From Daucus carota subsp. sativus (taxonomy: Eukaryota > Streptophyta > Magnoliopsida > Apiales > Apiaceae): 64,000 bases of DNA. Below are positions 21,401 to 35,200 of this stretch, piece after piece (the first letter of the stretch is position 1; each line of letters starts with the position of its first letter). A program made the translations under genes and the position numbers. The notes under the pieces were generated by a model. It ran no database searches, was not told the origin of the DNA, and saw nothing but the letters and a program-made list of their open reading frames with translations. The stretch is from the NCBI RefSeq assembly GCF_001625215.2, contig NC_030384.2, forward strand, positions 41,946,390-42,010,389. The letters are read 5' to 3'.

Positions 21401-24400
21401 TGATCTCTTACCTTATATATTAATGTTAGTTTTTTTTCGCTTTTATATCCCTCTTATGGAGTCCCCAAGGGAAATTGGTTAGGCATCGTGTCACATCTGC
21501 AATTGAATTTTACTATATCCTGTATCTTCTGATGCGTAGATTTTGTGCCTGTTTATATGGCCAAGATTTATAATATAATTTTTTGATGTGATTGAGAGGA
21601 AGTTAAACTTTCCTTATTGGTTTTTCATATGATTTTATGAGATTTTTATATTACATACATATAGTGAATGCATCTTACTAAGATAACATTGTTTAATATG
21701 GATCTCTATGTTCTAATAGAGGATTTTGTATGACTTGAAGAAGTGTATATTTAATTTTGTATTTAGTTGCTGTTAGTCAAGTTGTCAGGGGGTCGTGTTA
21801 ACTTAAAGTGCCTTTTAAATAAATTTATGCATTGATCATATATATAGTCTTCTGCGAGAGGAATTGAATTTGAAGTTGCATATCTCAAGGCATTAAAATA
21901 ATTGCTTGCTATATATAGGAAGTTAGTTTTGTCGGGAATTGTATTTGCATGTTCTGTTGAATTGGGTTTTTTATTTAAAAGTACATAAGAACAAAAATGA
22001 TAATGTTATTTGTAATTTGCTGCAATGGCGTAGCGTATTGCAGGTAGATTAGAGCAAGAAGGAGGTTCTACTGATCCTACAATTCGGACCCAGATTCAAT
22101 CTGAATCAATGCGAGTAGGCCTTGTGATGCAACATTTAGGCGCTCTTCTTCTAGAACTAGGCCGAACAATGTTAACACTTCGTATGGGACAGTCCTCGGT
22201 ATATTAATTTCCTTAAACCTTCTAATTTTTAACTTTGAGTTTCTGTGTTTAACCAAGTGCATTTTGCAGTCTGAATCTTCTGTAAATGCTGGGCCAGCAG
22301 TTTACATATCTCCCTCGGGGCCAAACCCTATAATGGTTCAGGTTTGTTAATGATCTTGGTAGAATAACATGTCTGTTTCACAAGTTTACATCTTTTCGCT
22401 TCCATATTCTACGTTGCCACCTATTTAAGAATTTTAATGTCGTTTGTGGTATATGTTTTTAATAAGTTTCTGTTGGATTTTTTCGAAGATGACATGTGCT
22501 AGGCCATATTTTTGTGAAACTTGTTTCTATTTGCAAATTAGTTGTTCCACTGCTAATTGTTCGGTGAGCTACTCATTAAAAGTATATAAAAGAGTTGATA
22601 AGAAGTTGCGTTTGAAATTCAAATAATATGAATTTTGTGGTAATCTCTTCAAAATTGAAGTCATTACATTGGCGAATTTATTGAAGATATACGTCAGAAA
22701 GTATAATCAAGATTATGTAAAATGATGTTCTAGTTATTTCGGCAATCTCTTTCCTGTTATTGAGGTAGAAATCATTTCTGTCGCCATTTTTACGACTAAC
22801 AACAAGACTCAACATCATGAACGTAGTTTGCTACTGTTGCTATTATGTGGTTTCGCTGCTTAAATTTATGATGTTGTTAACCTGCTGTTGCAGCCTTCAT
22901 CTCTTCAAACTGGTTCTCTCTTTGGTGGTCCTGTTGCTCCTCCCCTGAATTCTGGTGTTTTTGTTCCTGGGGGTGTTGGACCTACTGCAAGACATGTGAA
23001 CATACATATACATACTGGTACTGGAAAATTCCATTTTTTGCTGCTCTATCCCAAGTAACAATCATAGTTGGTAATCATGCATTTTTTCATGGAGGCTTAA
23101 ATTTAATCTGTTCTTCAGCAGTCGGTTCTAGGACAACTAATGGTGAAGGAATGCATGGAGATCATGGGAGTGGAATCACTTCTGCTGATCCTGCTCAACC
23201 ACGTGTACTTCCTGTGAGGAACATTGTTACAGCAGCTGTCCCATCACAACCTGCTGTTGTTTCTGTTACAAATGCAGTACCCGGTGGCGGTAATCTTGCA
23301 CAGCAATCTGTTAGTTCTGTTCCATTATCTACTATTATAGCTGGAGTTGGGTCACAAATCAGAAATTACGCCGGCAACATGCAGAGCCAAGATCTTGGAT
23401 CATCAGGTGTCTAAATACACATAGTGTACAGTACGGTATTTTAAATGGCAGTTAAGCTTTATTTGTATTTGACTGCTGCTCTCTTTTGACATATAGCCCA
23501 TCAAGAGAGTCCAGGCAATCAAGATCAATCTGTTGTGTCTGGTGCGGGAAACAATGAAAGAGGTAATGACATTACAAGCCTACTTGACACCATCAGAGAG
23601 TTTCCTTTACCAGGTCAATCGTCTGATACCAGCAGCCATATGGTATGTGTTGTCCCCTTGTGTCAAATTTTGCAAAGTTTTTTCTTTTAATTATGAAAAT
23701 CTAAAAGAGGGACCACTTCCCTTCTAACTGACAGGCGCAAGGGGAGGGCCAGAAATCATGCAAGAAAGAGGATAAAGAAAATGCAGTCAGAGCAGAAGAG
23801 CCTTCTAGTAGCTCAATGAAAGGAATTGATAACCAAGTCAGCTCATCAGATAATACCAATTCTGCCCCATCATCTGATCAACGGGTTGATGTTCCTCTTG
23901 GGCTGGGACTGGGAGGCTTACAACCCAGGGTGAGCAAATTAATTTCATCACATTTTTTTTTCTTTTTGTTACTTTGTTTTCTCAATATGAGGTAATTTAA
24001 CTTGCTCTTGTTTATGCACTAATTTTCAAAGTTACATCCAGAGCATACTTATATAATATTAATTAGAAATAGGTTTTGTATTAAATTATGAAACCAATAT
24101 AAATGGGAATCTTTGCATATATCTTTGTTTATATTTTCTCCCACTTAGGCTCTGAGTGAGATGAGAATAACAAGAGATATATACATTGCTGACTGTTTTT
24201 TGTAGCTTGTCCTTTTTATGCTGTAAATATAATGCTGTTGTATCTTTCCTGGACCTCTGTGTTATTCCAAATCTCTGTGGTGCAGAGGAGAAGTAGAGTT
24301 TCAAATTCACGAGGAGTTGTGGGTTCTGGTGTAACTTCTAATATGCCTAACAATCACAATCAACCCAGTAGATCCTATGGGCTTTCGGCTGGGCAGCTTG

Positions 24401-25596
24401 CAGGGGCTGGTGGGACAGTCATACCAACTGTACCAATGGAAGGGCTTGTTGCTGGGGACCAAGATGATACTGCAAATGTCATGTCTCAGGTTCTGAGCAG
24501 TCCTGCTATGGATGGACTTTTAGCTGGTGTTTCAAGACAAACAGGAGTAGGATCTCCTGATGTTTTAAGAAATATGTTGGGACAACTTACTCAGAACCCG
24601 GCAATGATGAATACTGTTAACCAGATTGCTCAACAGATGGAAGGCCAAGATTTGGGAAGCATGTTTGGAGGTGTAGGTGGTAGCCGAAGTGGTGGCATTG
24701 ATCTATCAAGAATGTTCCAGCAGATGATGCCCATTGTTTCTCAAGCTCTTGGTGGTGGTTCAGCATTTCCCCAACCAGCACCATTTCCCCAACCAACACC
24801 TGCAGTAGAGCGTGAGGCTCAACCAACAAACAGTGGTACAAGGCTTAGCAGAGACGAGAAACACAGTGACCAAAGCTCTCAGGTTTGTACTGATTAAATA
24901 AGCACAAGAACTGGGCTATATGAAATATAAGCACACGTGTTCTTACTTTCAAAATTGGTTATATTGACCAGGAATGACAAAAATAAACAGAAAAAGGTTG
25001 TCAGTCTTCTGATGGTGTTTTTTTGTTGTGTCTTTGATACTTGCATAAATTGTCTTCTGATCCTCAGGAACAATTTTGTAGTTCATTTTCTAGTTTGTGA
25101 CTGCCTCTAAATCTTTTCCTCATAATATGTTGTCTTTTGTAGAGCCTAATTATTAGTTTTGGGAAACAACTTTTTGCTGTAACTGATTATTGAATTTTGT
25201 TGCTTGTATTTAGATTGACCTTCAGCAGGTGGTTCAGGGGCTCGAACATGAGAATCCACCTGAAGAAGTTCTTCGTTCTGTAGCTGAAAGTGTTCTCAGT
25301 TCTAGTGACTATGGTAGTGGTGCCGAAGGTCTAGTGAATGAACTGTGTGCTGAAGATGGTCTCGCAAGTGTATGTATCTTGTCTTTGGTTACTGTTTGAT
25401 ATCCCTGTCACTAAAGCTAGTTGAATTCTAAATTAATGAATTCACAAAAAGAAAAGGGACGGGCTTTAAATTTCATCGATAATCGGAAATATGAAATAAC
25501 TATTTTTTTTGGGCTTTTCAGGAGTTCATGGAAATGCTATTGCATGATCTTTCACAGCGAGTTCAAAATGAAACGGATTCTACTGCTGAGTCATGA
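18458..25596 (+). CDS. BAG6: BAG6/CIP73-like ubiquitin-domain protein, about 920 aa
   Basis: Seventeen coding exons in consistent phase: 18458-18586, 18889-19006, 19624-19731, 19839-19957, 20072-20155, 20805-20966, 21045-21114, 21231-21385, 22034-22198, 22270-22341, 22894-23017, 23119-23406, 23497-23642, 23735-23929, 24286-24882, 25214-25369 and 25522-25596. Residues about 22-97 form a ubiquitin-like domain (IVELNIKTLDSQMYSFQVDK, then QQRLIFRGKVLKDNHLLSEY). A long Pro/Gly/Ser/Gln-rich region follows, with a conserved helix block RLEQEGGSTDPTIRTQIQSE and LGALLLELGRTMLTLRMGQ. Near residues 710-765 an STI1-like segment contains LRNMLGQLTQNPAMMNTVNQ. This is the architecture of plant proteins annotated as large proline-rich BAG6-like or CIP73: chaperone/ubiquitin-pathway adaptors of nucleus and cytosol. 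The acceptor of the exon at 23119 could instead be three bases downstream. The partner proteins cannot be read from sequence. Confidence 0.88.
20350..20649. mobile_element. PIF/Harbinger (Tourist-like) MITE in BAG6-like intron, 300 bp
   Basis: The ends TGTTGTGTTTGGTTGGGG and CCCCAACCAAACACAACA are perfect 18-bp inverted repeats flanked by TTA on both sides (20347-20349 and 20650-20652). The interior is purine-rich on the + strand with repeated GGAATGGAATG and has no coding capacity. It sits in the intron between the exons ending at 20155 and starting at 20805. Confidence 0.93.
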
Positions 25597-26867
25597 TTTT
25601 TTTTTTTTTAATACAACATGTAATCTAGTACATAGTTAAAATGGTGGCATTTATTTGCCTGCTGTGATATTGATGGATTAGGTGTTTTTGCTTCTAGTTA
25701 AAAAATTCTTGTACATTCTGGGTTGGGGGTTAATCTGTTTCATGCTTATTCTATACTATAGTAGTACTTCTACAAGATTTCTTTCTATAAAGGGTTGAGT
25801 CTTGTTTTGGATTGAGGTTGAATTATTTTGTTGTACTATTTAGGCCAATTTTTTGTTTCCTTTTTCAGTCTCCACTTGGTGGCTCCGTTCTTCAATGGCA
25901 TCGAAGTGGTGTATTAAGAAATAAGAATGCCACTAATTGCCAATGAATACTAGAGATATTTGCTGGTGAATATTAAAAGAGTTTGCAATACGCTGGGTGA
26001 TTAGTATTTTGTTTGGTAAATAATAGTAATGCTAATATGTTGGTCAGTGGCAAATATCTCTAGTCTAACAAGTATAGGGAAAATAGGGGAGCGGTATAGT
26101 TATCAACTTATCATCTGCTATTAGATATAGGTTGAATTTAAAAAATTGAATCTTATATTTATTTGATGTAAAAAAATTGTAATTTAATGAATAGATTTGT
26201 TATAGAAGTAAAATAAACCAGAGAGAGCTCCGTAGTTGTATTAGTCTTAGATTTATAAGATTCTAATATTACTCCAAACCCTGAAATCAAATTGATACTA
26301 GAAATAAGATTCTGATATGAAACCCACCTTGAAATCAAAATTGGTAAAAATTATTCTACAAAATGTTGTTTATTTACACCTTATAACTTATAAATTTTTT
26401 TTTGGTCAGGATAAAGTCAACAATTATATGTTTGACTTTAATTAGTAATACTCTATTAAATTTTGACCAACAATTGCGCATATTATATAAAAAAAAGTAA
26501 ATTATATCAATAAAAATTATATCATTCAAAATTATTTTTATTTTATTATGAAAATATATTTATCAATTTTAAAAATTATAAAAATTCCTTTTATTTACAA
26601 TGAAAAATTGATCAATTTTAATATTAATGAGTCTCCTTCGTACTTTTTTGGTATTTTGTTTCACCAATGTTACCATAATCACTCTACAGTATCAAGCGAA
26701 CAAAAAGTCCTTAATAGAGATGCCCGTGTGCGACCCGTCATCTCATCTCTCCCGCTTAAAAGTCAGTGAGAGGCCCCAACTAATAATACAATTCTTCACG
26801 CTTGTATAACAATCAAGGCTACTAATACAACTATTTGTGATTGTCTTTGTTCAATCTCTCAGGTCTG
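25597..26867. other. Intergenic region between BAG6-like gene and ECH2
   Basis: This contains the 3' UTR of the BAG6-like gene (to about 25,800), AT-rich non-coding DNA, and the promoter and leader of ECH2. No repeat with intact ends and no further coding region was found. The open frames near 26,550-26,810 are not gene-like. Confidence 0.5.
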
Positions 26868-29199
26868 ATGGAGGACAGCTCTCTAATTAATCCTGAGCTC
26901 GTTGTTAACTACAAATATCCAGAGGTTCAATTTCTTCCTTCTCTTTTGAATTGGCTATCAGTTTAGTTAAATCGAATTGTTACGATTTGGTATTGTTGCG
27001 ATCCTGTTCTTTATTTGACTATTTGAATTGTTTGCTGTATGTATGTGATCAACTGCAGAGATTATTCACTTATGATGAGAGGTAAATCCTTGGAGCAACA
27101 TTTATGTGTTTTTTCTGATACGTATATCTAGGGATTGGATCGAATCATAACCAGTTAAAATTTGATGAATAAAAGCTGTTTTGAACATGTACGTGTTGAA
27201 ACTTACTCGTGTTAGATTTTATAGATTACTTATAGTGCGCCTCAAATTTACCTTATTCAGTCTTGTAATTGAAAATCTAACCGTGTGCTTGTGAATGCCA
27301 ACTGAAACCAAGTAATATGTTTGTCTTCATACAAGTTAGTAACGTGTATTAATCCGGTTTAACAAAAAATTTACAAACAATCTTTACCGTCGGAATTACA
27401 TGGGAACATATAAGGGTGTCATATCAAAGTGGCCGCCATTCTTGTCAAAATATGACTTAGCTACCCGATCTTAACGGGGACTCATTTTACGTACTCAAAT
27501 CACTATGTATATCACTCTGTTAAATTTTGGAAAAAAGATTAACATAATTGGAGATTTTTTTTCTAATAGGTAGTTTCAGACATGCAATTTGGGTTTTCTA
27601 GTTTGATCACCCAAAAGCAAGTCCAAGAACAGATTAAGCTTGAATGTTGAGTGAATGTTTTTAAAGAAAGACATATTTCTGTGTTCATATATGTCTTTTA
27701 AAGTGTATAATTGCGATATCTATTAATTATATAAGCCACCTGTAGTGCACTTCGCCTTGTGACTAGGATCCCGTTAAGTTTTCTATATATATATTTTTAG
27801 ATTTAACCTAATGATAATATAGTGATTTGAGTATTTAAAATGAGCCCCCGTGGAAATAGGGTAACTAGGTGAGATATTTTAACGAGAGTAGTGGCCACTT
27901 TGATATGAAACCCGAAAATATAATCACTATGCAATCAATGTTCTTCAACTTAAATTTACATATTAAAAACATTATACCATAATTTTATGACATAATTTTC
28001 ACCTCAGCAGGGTCGAACCGTTAAAAGATGGTCCTCACATATCATTATGAGCTGCGCAAATAGTGAATTTGTCTAGTGTGCCTTAAGTGTAACACCCCCA
28101 TCTTAAATTAAGACCAGGAGTTACCAACAAATCCAAAACCTGCAAACAGAGCGCTAATATATTCGAAACAATAATAAACAGGTCTAATAAATCCTAAAAT
28201 GATATAAATCCTCGAAAATATTTAAATACGAATATTGCGAATAAATAGAATTTCTAAACAGTAAAATTGAATAACTGCTAGAAGTCCATAAATCCTAATT
28301 AATGAAAAAGGGTGGGCTGCTCTCCATCACAAGTCCCGAATCCCCCTAAGTACCTGCCAGAAGAAGGATACGGCATGAGCCCAGTGCCCAGTACAAATTG
28401 GAAGCATTTACAAAAAAAGAAACATTTAAAAATACTTTGACGATAATATAAAACAGTTATTTTAAAATATCAGGCTACGAGGGGTTAGGATATTTCATAC
28501 CGAGATCAGACAGAACAGATACAAATACACAAATCATAGGGTACTTAATGCGTGCAACAAACCGAATAACGTGTACAACATATACAACGTCACCGCCAAA
28601 TCACAAATCAAATCAAAACTGGGTGCACCCACGTATCCTGAACAAATAGTCATAATGGCCAAAGCTCCTCCCAAGAGCTAACAGAAGGATACGCCGTGAC
28701 CAATAACACTGCCACGAAAGTGTCATGTCACCGGTGCCGCAATGACATGGCTGTAGTACCCCTACAGCTGGTTAACTCGGTATACCATATATCTCTCTAA
28801 GGGTTTAAAACATATATTTTTCACAGTTTTAAAATCACATGGTACAAATATTTTAAATAAACTGAACAAATCGCAATTTGTAAAATTTTCGAAAAATCGC
28901 ATAATAAATATTTGAATATCTCAAAACAGATTTTTGAAAATATTTTTCGGAAATTAAAACAGTCAAATAAATAGCACAAAACAAACTTAGCAAATCGGAC
29001 AGATCACAACAGGACAGATCAAAATTATTTAATACCGAAAGGAGTAGCGCTGAATAAAAGGAATAGAATCCGTACCTCGAAAATAGCTAATCGAACACTC
29101 ACGAGAAGCCGTAAATAATCCGCTAAGCTCCCGACTCCGAACCTAAATATAAGATTATAATTTATGATTAATATATGTCGCACTGCTTGCACCTTAAAT

Positions 29200-29270
<71 letters not shown>

Positions 29271-32200
29271 CACACATATGTCCTTTTCACTTTAGCAAAA
29301 TAAATCATATAATTAATAAATAAATCAAATAAAGCATGTCTTACTGCTCGGCCATTGTTCCCCTGTACTCTAAGTCACGCACCTGATTACCCAGTTAATG
29401 CATTAACCAAACTGATTATCACACATGTGCTCAGACTCAATTTATTATTATAAAATTCAATGATCACCACTCCTGAACAAATCAAAACTCTCACCTATAT
29501 TAGTAATTATATACACATGAACTCTAATTCGGATTTTAAAGACTAAACCTACAAATTGGAGCCCTAAAATAAAATATAATCTTATAATTTAAACAAGTAT
29601 CTTGACAACAATACAAACTTAATACTATAAGTGACACTCTGTTCCTCCGCATGTTATCATCAATTCCTTTACACACATTAATTAAGAATAATTGTACACC
29701 ACCTGTACCCAATGTTCATATGCCAAATAAGTCATGCGCCAATCAACAACCAAAATAACGTAAATCTTAATTAACTAATATGTCCTGAAAGTATATATTA
29801 AACATAGAACATGATATCACTAATAAGCAGTAGAGTACCTCTTGCTTATAATCTTCACGACACAAACCTCTTCCCTGGCCTGCTCTCTCTCTCGCCGTGG
29901 CTATTCACTTGTTTCTTAGGGTTTTGTTAACAACAATATGTTTATATAAATAGCTTTTTAAATATCCTATGACTAGCAGGACTCTAACAATTAATATTAA
30001 TATTCTTATAATCTAATTACTAGTTCTATTTTAAATCAATTCATTTTAAAACAAATACTATTATTAACTGAAATTACTAATTCTTTTACCAATCAAGTTA
30101 CTAAACTAATATTATTAATTCTATTCTAATTCAGATATATTAATAATAATAAATAAATACGGATATTACATTAAGATTCTCATTTCCCTTATATTTATTG
30201 CCAACTATTATTTTGGAGGTTGGCGGTCCACAATTATTGTATTCATATCTGATATTAAATTATTAATTGTTAAAAATGGTTTGTTTGATTGTAACATTGT
30301 TAAATGTATATATACTTAAGGTTCAACACTCATATTTTGTTGAACCTCTATTATGCAACACCTTGGTGAAAGTTTCAGTTATTTAAAGAAATGCTGCCAT
30401 GGTGGTTGTATACAAGCTCACTTATTTACAACGATTTAACAGTTGATATAACAAACTTTCAATTAATTTCATAAATGTCACCACACCCGGTGCAGCACAT
30501 GTTTAACGAGTGGTCAACATTTTTAAAAAAGTTTCTTAATCTTCTACAGCAACCTCTACCTTTAATTGTGTGTGTGTGTGTTTGTATATAAATATTTATT
30601 TTAAACAGGGCATGTTTTGAATGATTTTGTGTAGTCTTGCTCTTCTGTTGTAGTTCATATTTTATCAACATTTTTAAAAAAGTTTCTTAATATTCTATAG
30701 TTCTTAATCTTCTATAGTAACCTATCCCTTTTTATTGTTTATATGCGTGTGTGTGTGTGTGTGTTTGTATATAAATATATATTTTAAACAGGACATGTTT
30801 TGAATGATTTTGCGTGGTCTTGCTCTTCTGTTGTAGTTCATATTTTGTTATTTTGATTAAGAGTTCTTTCTTTGAATAGAGATGCTACCTTGTATGCTCT
30901 TGGTGTTGGAGCATGTGCAACAAATGCTTTAGATGAAAAAGAGCTCAAATATGTTTACCACGAAGATGGGCAGAAATTCATTAAGGTACTACAAAGTTGC
31001 CAAGTGATTGGCTATATCAGTAGATGAGAAACCTACCACTTCTTGTATTCGATATAGTTGATTGGTGATGCCTCTTATTCAATGTATGTTGTGTGGGTTT
31101 GTAGCTTCAAATTGCAAGTAGTCTAGGAAAGTAGTTTGTAAAATTTCTAAGTTCTATATTCATCTTAATTAATTTAATGCTGGTAGAGATATTATTATTA
31201 TTATTTCTAACTCTTACATATCTTGTACAAACTTTCTGCTTGTAGGTCTTGCCAACTTTTGCAGCTATATACTCACTTGGATCAATAAATATTGGGGAAA
31301 TACCTGGAATGTCGTAAGTATACCTATCATGTACTCTACTCTGTCTCTTTTTTTTTTAACTGTATTTTTGCCCAAGTGAGCAGAACAATATTTATTGTTG
31401 CTAGATTTGATCCGCGTCTATTATTGCATGGACAACAATTCATAGAAATCTACAGGCCATTGCCTACTCATGGTTGTGTAAGGTTCTCAACCTCAAGTTT
31501 TATATTATAAGAAGTTTGTGATTTCCAAGGATATGCATGGCCTCTTTTTTAGGTTGGTGTGCAAATTTGAGATTATACTTTCTTGTATATGGATTAATAA
31601 TACTCTCTATTGGAGTCTTGGAGAATTTTCAGTTTATGGGTGTCTGTTCAATTATTTAAAAAAAGAAGGAAAAAGAATTAAAGAATCCATTTCTGCTACC
31701 TATCATGAATTTTAATTACCAACATTTATTGTTACAAATTCTGAAATTTCTTGTTGATGCAGATACGGAATAAAACCAGTGTTGTAGGACTTCATGATAA
31801 AGGTTTGTTTTTGAGTCAATATTAAGAGCACAGCAAATATTATTTGTATGACGTTTTTTCAGAGTTCATATTCTATGTATATTATAATTAGTTTTAGTGC
31901 AGTGATGGTAGACTGGTTGCGATATTATTATTACCTATAGGCAACTAGTTTATTAAGTTCTCATATTCCTAGACATATATGTAATCTGATTGGTGTTACC
32001 TATTAAATAAACTCTCTTTTGTTTATATTCCGGCATGCCTTCTTTTAGGTAAAGCTGCCATTATGGAACTTGAAGTTACAAGTTATGGGGAGTCCTCTGA
32101 TGAGCCAATCTGCATGAACCGGCAAGTTCCTAAACAGTGATTGATGTATATATGAGTTATATGCACTTTAGTTACCAAGTATCTTTGCAGGTTGACTCTA

Positions 32201-35200
32201 TTTTTACGGGGCGCAGGTGGCTTCTCAAAATCACCACACCCATATTCTTACACAAACTATTCCGCAAATCAGAACTTAGCTTTTAAACATCCTAAAAGCC
32301 GGCCATTTGCAGTTCATGAGGAATGTACGCAGCCCTCCCAGGTACGTCACATGTTTTTATGGTCTTTGACTTTTTGCTAATACTGGAACTGTTCATTTTT
32401 CTTTATTATGGATTTATCTTGATTGTAATCCTACCGTGGTCGATAGTGTTGAGACTTTGAGAGTGTTGACATTTGAAGTAGATGAATATGGATTTGATGA
32501 TAAATGATGAGAATTGCTTGATTCGCTTCAGTTTATGTTTATAAAAATGGGGATCATTGCACCATGTTAAGAAAACCTATCAGTGATTTTATCTCATATA
32601 GTAACTTCCTGTAATTTGAATTAAGAACACAAATAACTTTTACACGTCAATAAAAAAAAACATTAGGAATCAAGAGGAATAACGCCAAGTTATTTTACTT
32701 TTTCTTACATTTTTCTCCTGTTTGACGAGGCAATTATGCCCCTAGTGTGTGTAGCTCTGTAGCTAATATATACTCGCTTTGTAATATGTATGACCAAATA
32801 AAGTAGTATATAACATAAAACAAGGACAGAGAGACATGGAGGTACCATAAAATACTGACTGATGTGAATATCGAGCAGGGTGAGATTGTTTGGTCGCATT
32901 GAGCTTAGATTTCAAAATGAGAAGTGAGGATGAGTAATAGACTAAAAATCAATCTTAATAAAGAAATATCTGAACACAAGTAGTATCACGCTGCTTCACT
33001 TTTGTACCTTTAGTAGCAGTAGCAGAGGGCCGAATTTGTCATATTAGGCTCACCTTAAAGGAAAAGGCAGTTACGAACTGTTACCGGAAACTGACTCTGA
33101 CTAGCTTGGGAGTTGAACATGACAAACCCTAAAAATTTGTGAGCTTCAAGTCTCAAAAAGTAATGTCCAAAATTGATGCAGGACAAGGTTAAGAAAAAGG
33201 GGTAAAAAAGGAATAGGAAAAAATACATGGTATATTATTAGATTAAATATTTATCGATTCGTTATATATAATTATGTCAAACAACAAAGTTTACAGTTAT
33301 TTTTATATAGATCCTAAAAGTTGGAGGAAAAGTACAAATTTTAAGTTAAAGGATACTAATTTAAAGAATTATTTAGTTTCAGAATACGTAACTATTACCC
33401 TATGTGTAGATTATAAAATAGTCCTAATTAGATAATACAATTATTTAATTATAAATACAGGTATATATAAATAATAATATATAAATTTTAACGACTTGTA
33501 TAATTGTTTTTTGCTTTGCATCTCTCCTGAAAAACAACCCGAACTCGAGTTTTGAAGTGAAGAATAGGGGGGAAAAAAAGAAGAGAGGCTCGAACAAGGC
33601 TAAACAGAGGATGTACATAATAACGCGACCAGGAGCAATTGATTGAATGAAATCCTGGAAGCAAGGGTATATGTCAAATTTATGTTTGACTTCATTATTT
33701 CCCTGTGACATCTGGCATGTTCATGGAGAAACTTCAATTCACTGACATTCTTGTATGGTGTCCACATTATCAACTTAGACCTGGTCAGATAGATGAAGAA
33801 CTAGAACATCAAATTTAGGATAAACAAGCTCTTTAATACTTGCACTGCCAAATTATCTCTAAATCTGGTAATAATATTTGGAGATGTCTTATGGAATTCC
33901 TCGACATTACAAGGTTTTACAGGAGATACAAGTTTTATCAACTACATGCATAACTTATCTTATAGCTTCTCCTGATTCGTCTTAGATGTCTCTTAAAGTC
34001 ATACTCGTTCAATTGTTTACGGTCCATCTCCTATACTTCATATTTACCACTTATCAGTGACTGCATAATACTCGCAATCTTACATAATATACTAAGAATT
34101 TTGGCTCTTAGTATCATTTGATGCAGGGCAAAATTAGGTAAAGGGTAGACATAGGTGTGAACAAGGTCAAACAAAGGGATAAAACCTATCTGCGGCGAGT
34201 CCATGAAGACAAATACAACCTTAAATTTATTATAATATATGTTTATATATGCTATTTATATGGGAAAAGGGTTTCTAATAAATATATTTATAATATCAAA
34301 CTCTGTCAAAGAATAAATATTACAACTGTTTGAATGGAGATCCTAAAGATTTGGTGAATGAGTAAAAATCCTAAATGGACACAAAATTTAACAACTATCT
34401 TATTTTCTGATGATAATTATTACCATATATCTAATTGTTAAACATTCTTGATCAGAAATAACTATATAGAAAGATCAACTGTTTTGATCCTTCTACACAT
34501 CAATGATATATTTGCAGCTGACATGAACGTTTTTGCTTTCTGTAATCTGTTCGAATTTCTTTAGAAATCCTGAAATTAAATGTTGCTGTTGTGCAGGCGT
34601 TGGTCTACAGGCTCTCTGGTGACTATAACCCTTTGCACTCTGATCCAAAATTTGCAGGAACGGCAGGGTAAGTGCATTAACCAATTGCAGACTAAACATT
34701 TTTCTCCTCATACAAGTAATGTTTTTCTTAGTTGGTACATCCTATTGTTGGGGCAGCAATTCTAACCCAAAAATACATTACTCCTCTCAGTTTATAATTA
34801 TATGGATCTCCTTTTGGCCTGTGTTACGGATCTTAGCTAATTGGATTGGTAAAGTGAAAAACAATAGTTTTCTTGTCCCCCTCCCTAACTTTATATCTAA
34901 ATTTACATTGTCAAGATTTTCTCGCCCTATACTGCACGGACTGTGCACTCTTGGTTTTGCGGTTAGAGCTATTATTAGATGTATATGTGGAGGAGACCCA
35001 GACATTGTCAAGAGCATATCAGGTCGATTACTTCTGCATGTGTACCCTGGCGAAACATTGATAACTGAAATGTGGCTAGAAGGCTTGAGGTGTTGTATTA
35101 TGTTACATTCTAATGATCTGATTTCTGTATGGTCTTTATTCTAGGACTTACAAAAAAATTGAATGTGCAGTGTTATGTATCAAGTGAAGGTGAAAGAACG

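Noticed and set aside
33130-34480. A possible old duplication within ECH2 intron 8
   Set aside because: Shared words such as GATCCTAAA and ATGCAGG-CAA occur in the same order, but the match is too weak to delimit by eye.
34719-35144. A 141-codon + strand frame covering ECH2 exon 10
   Set aside because: Its first half is intron. Only 34916-35089 is exon and in the same frame; the real boundaries follow splice signals.
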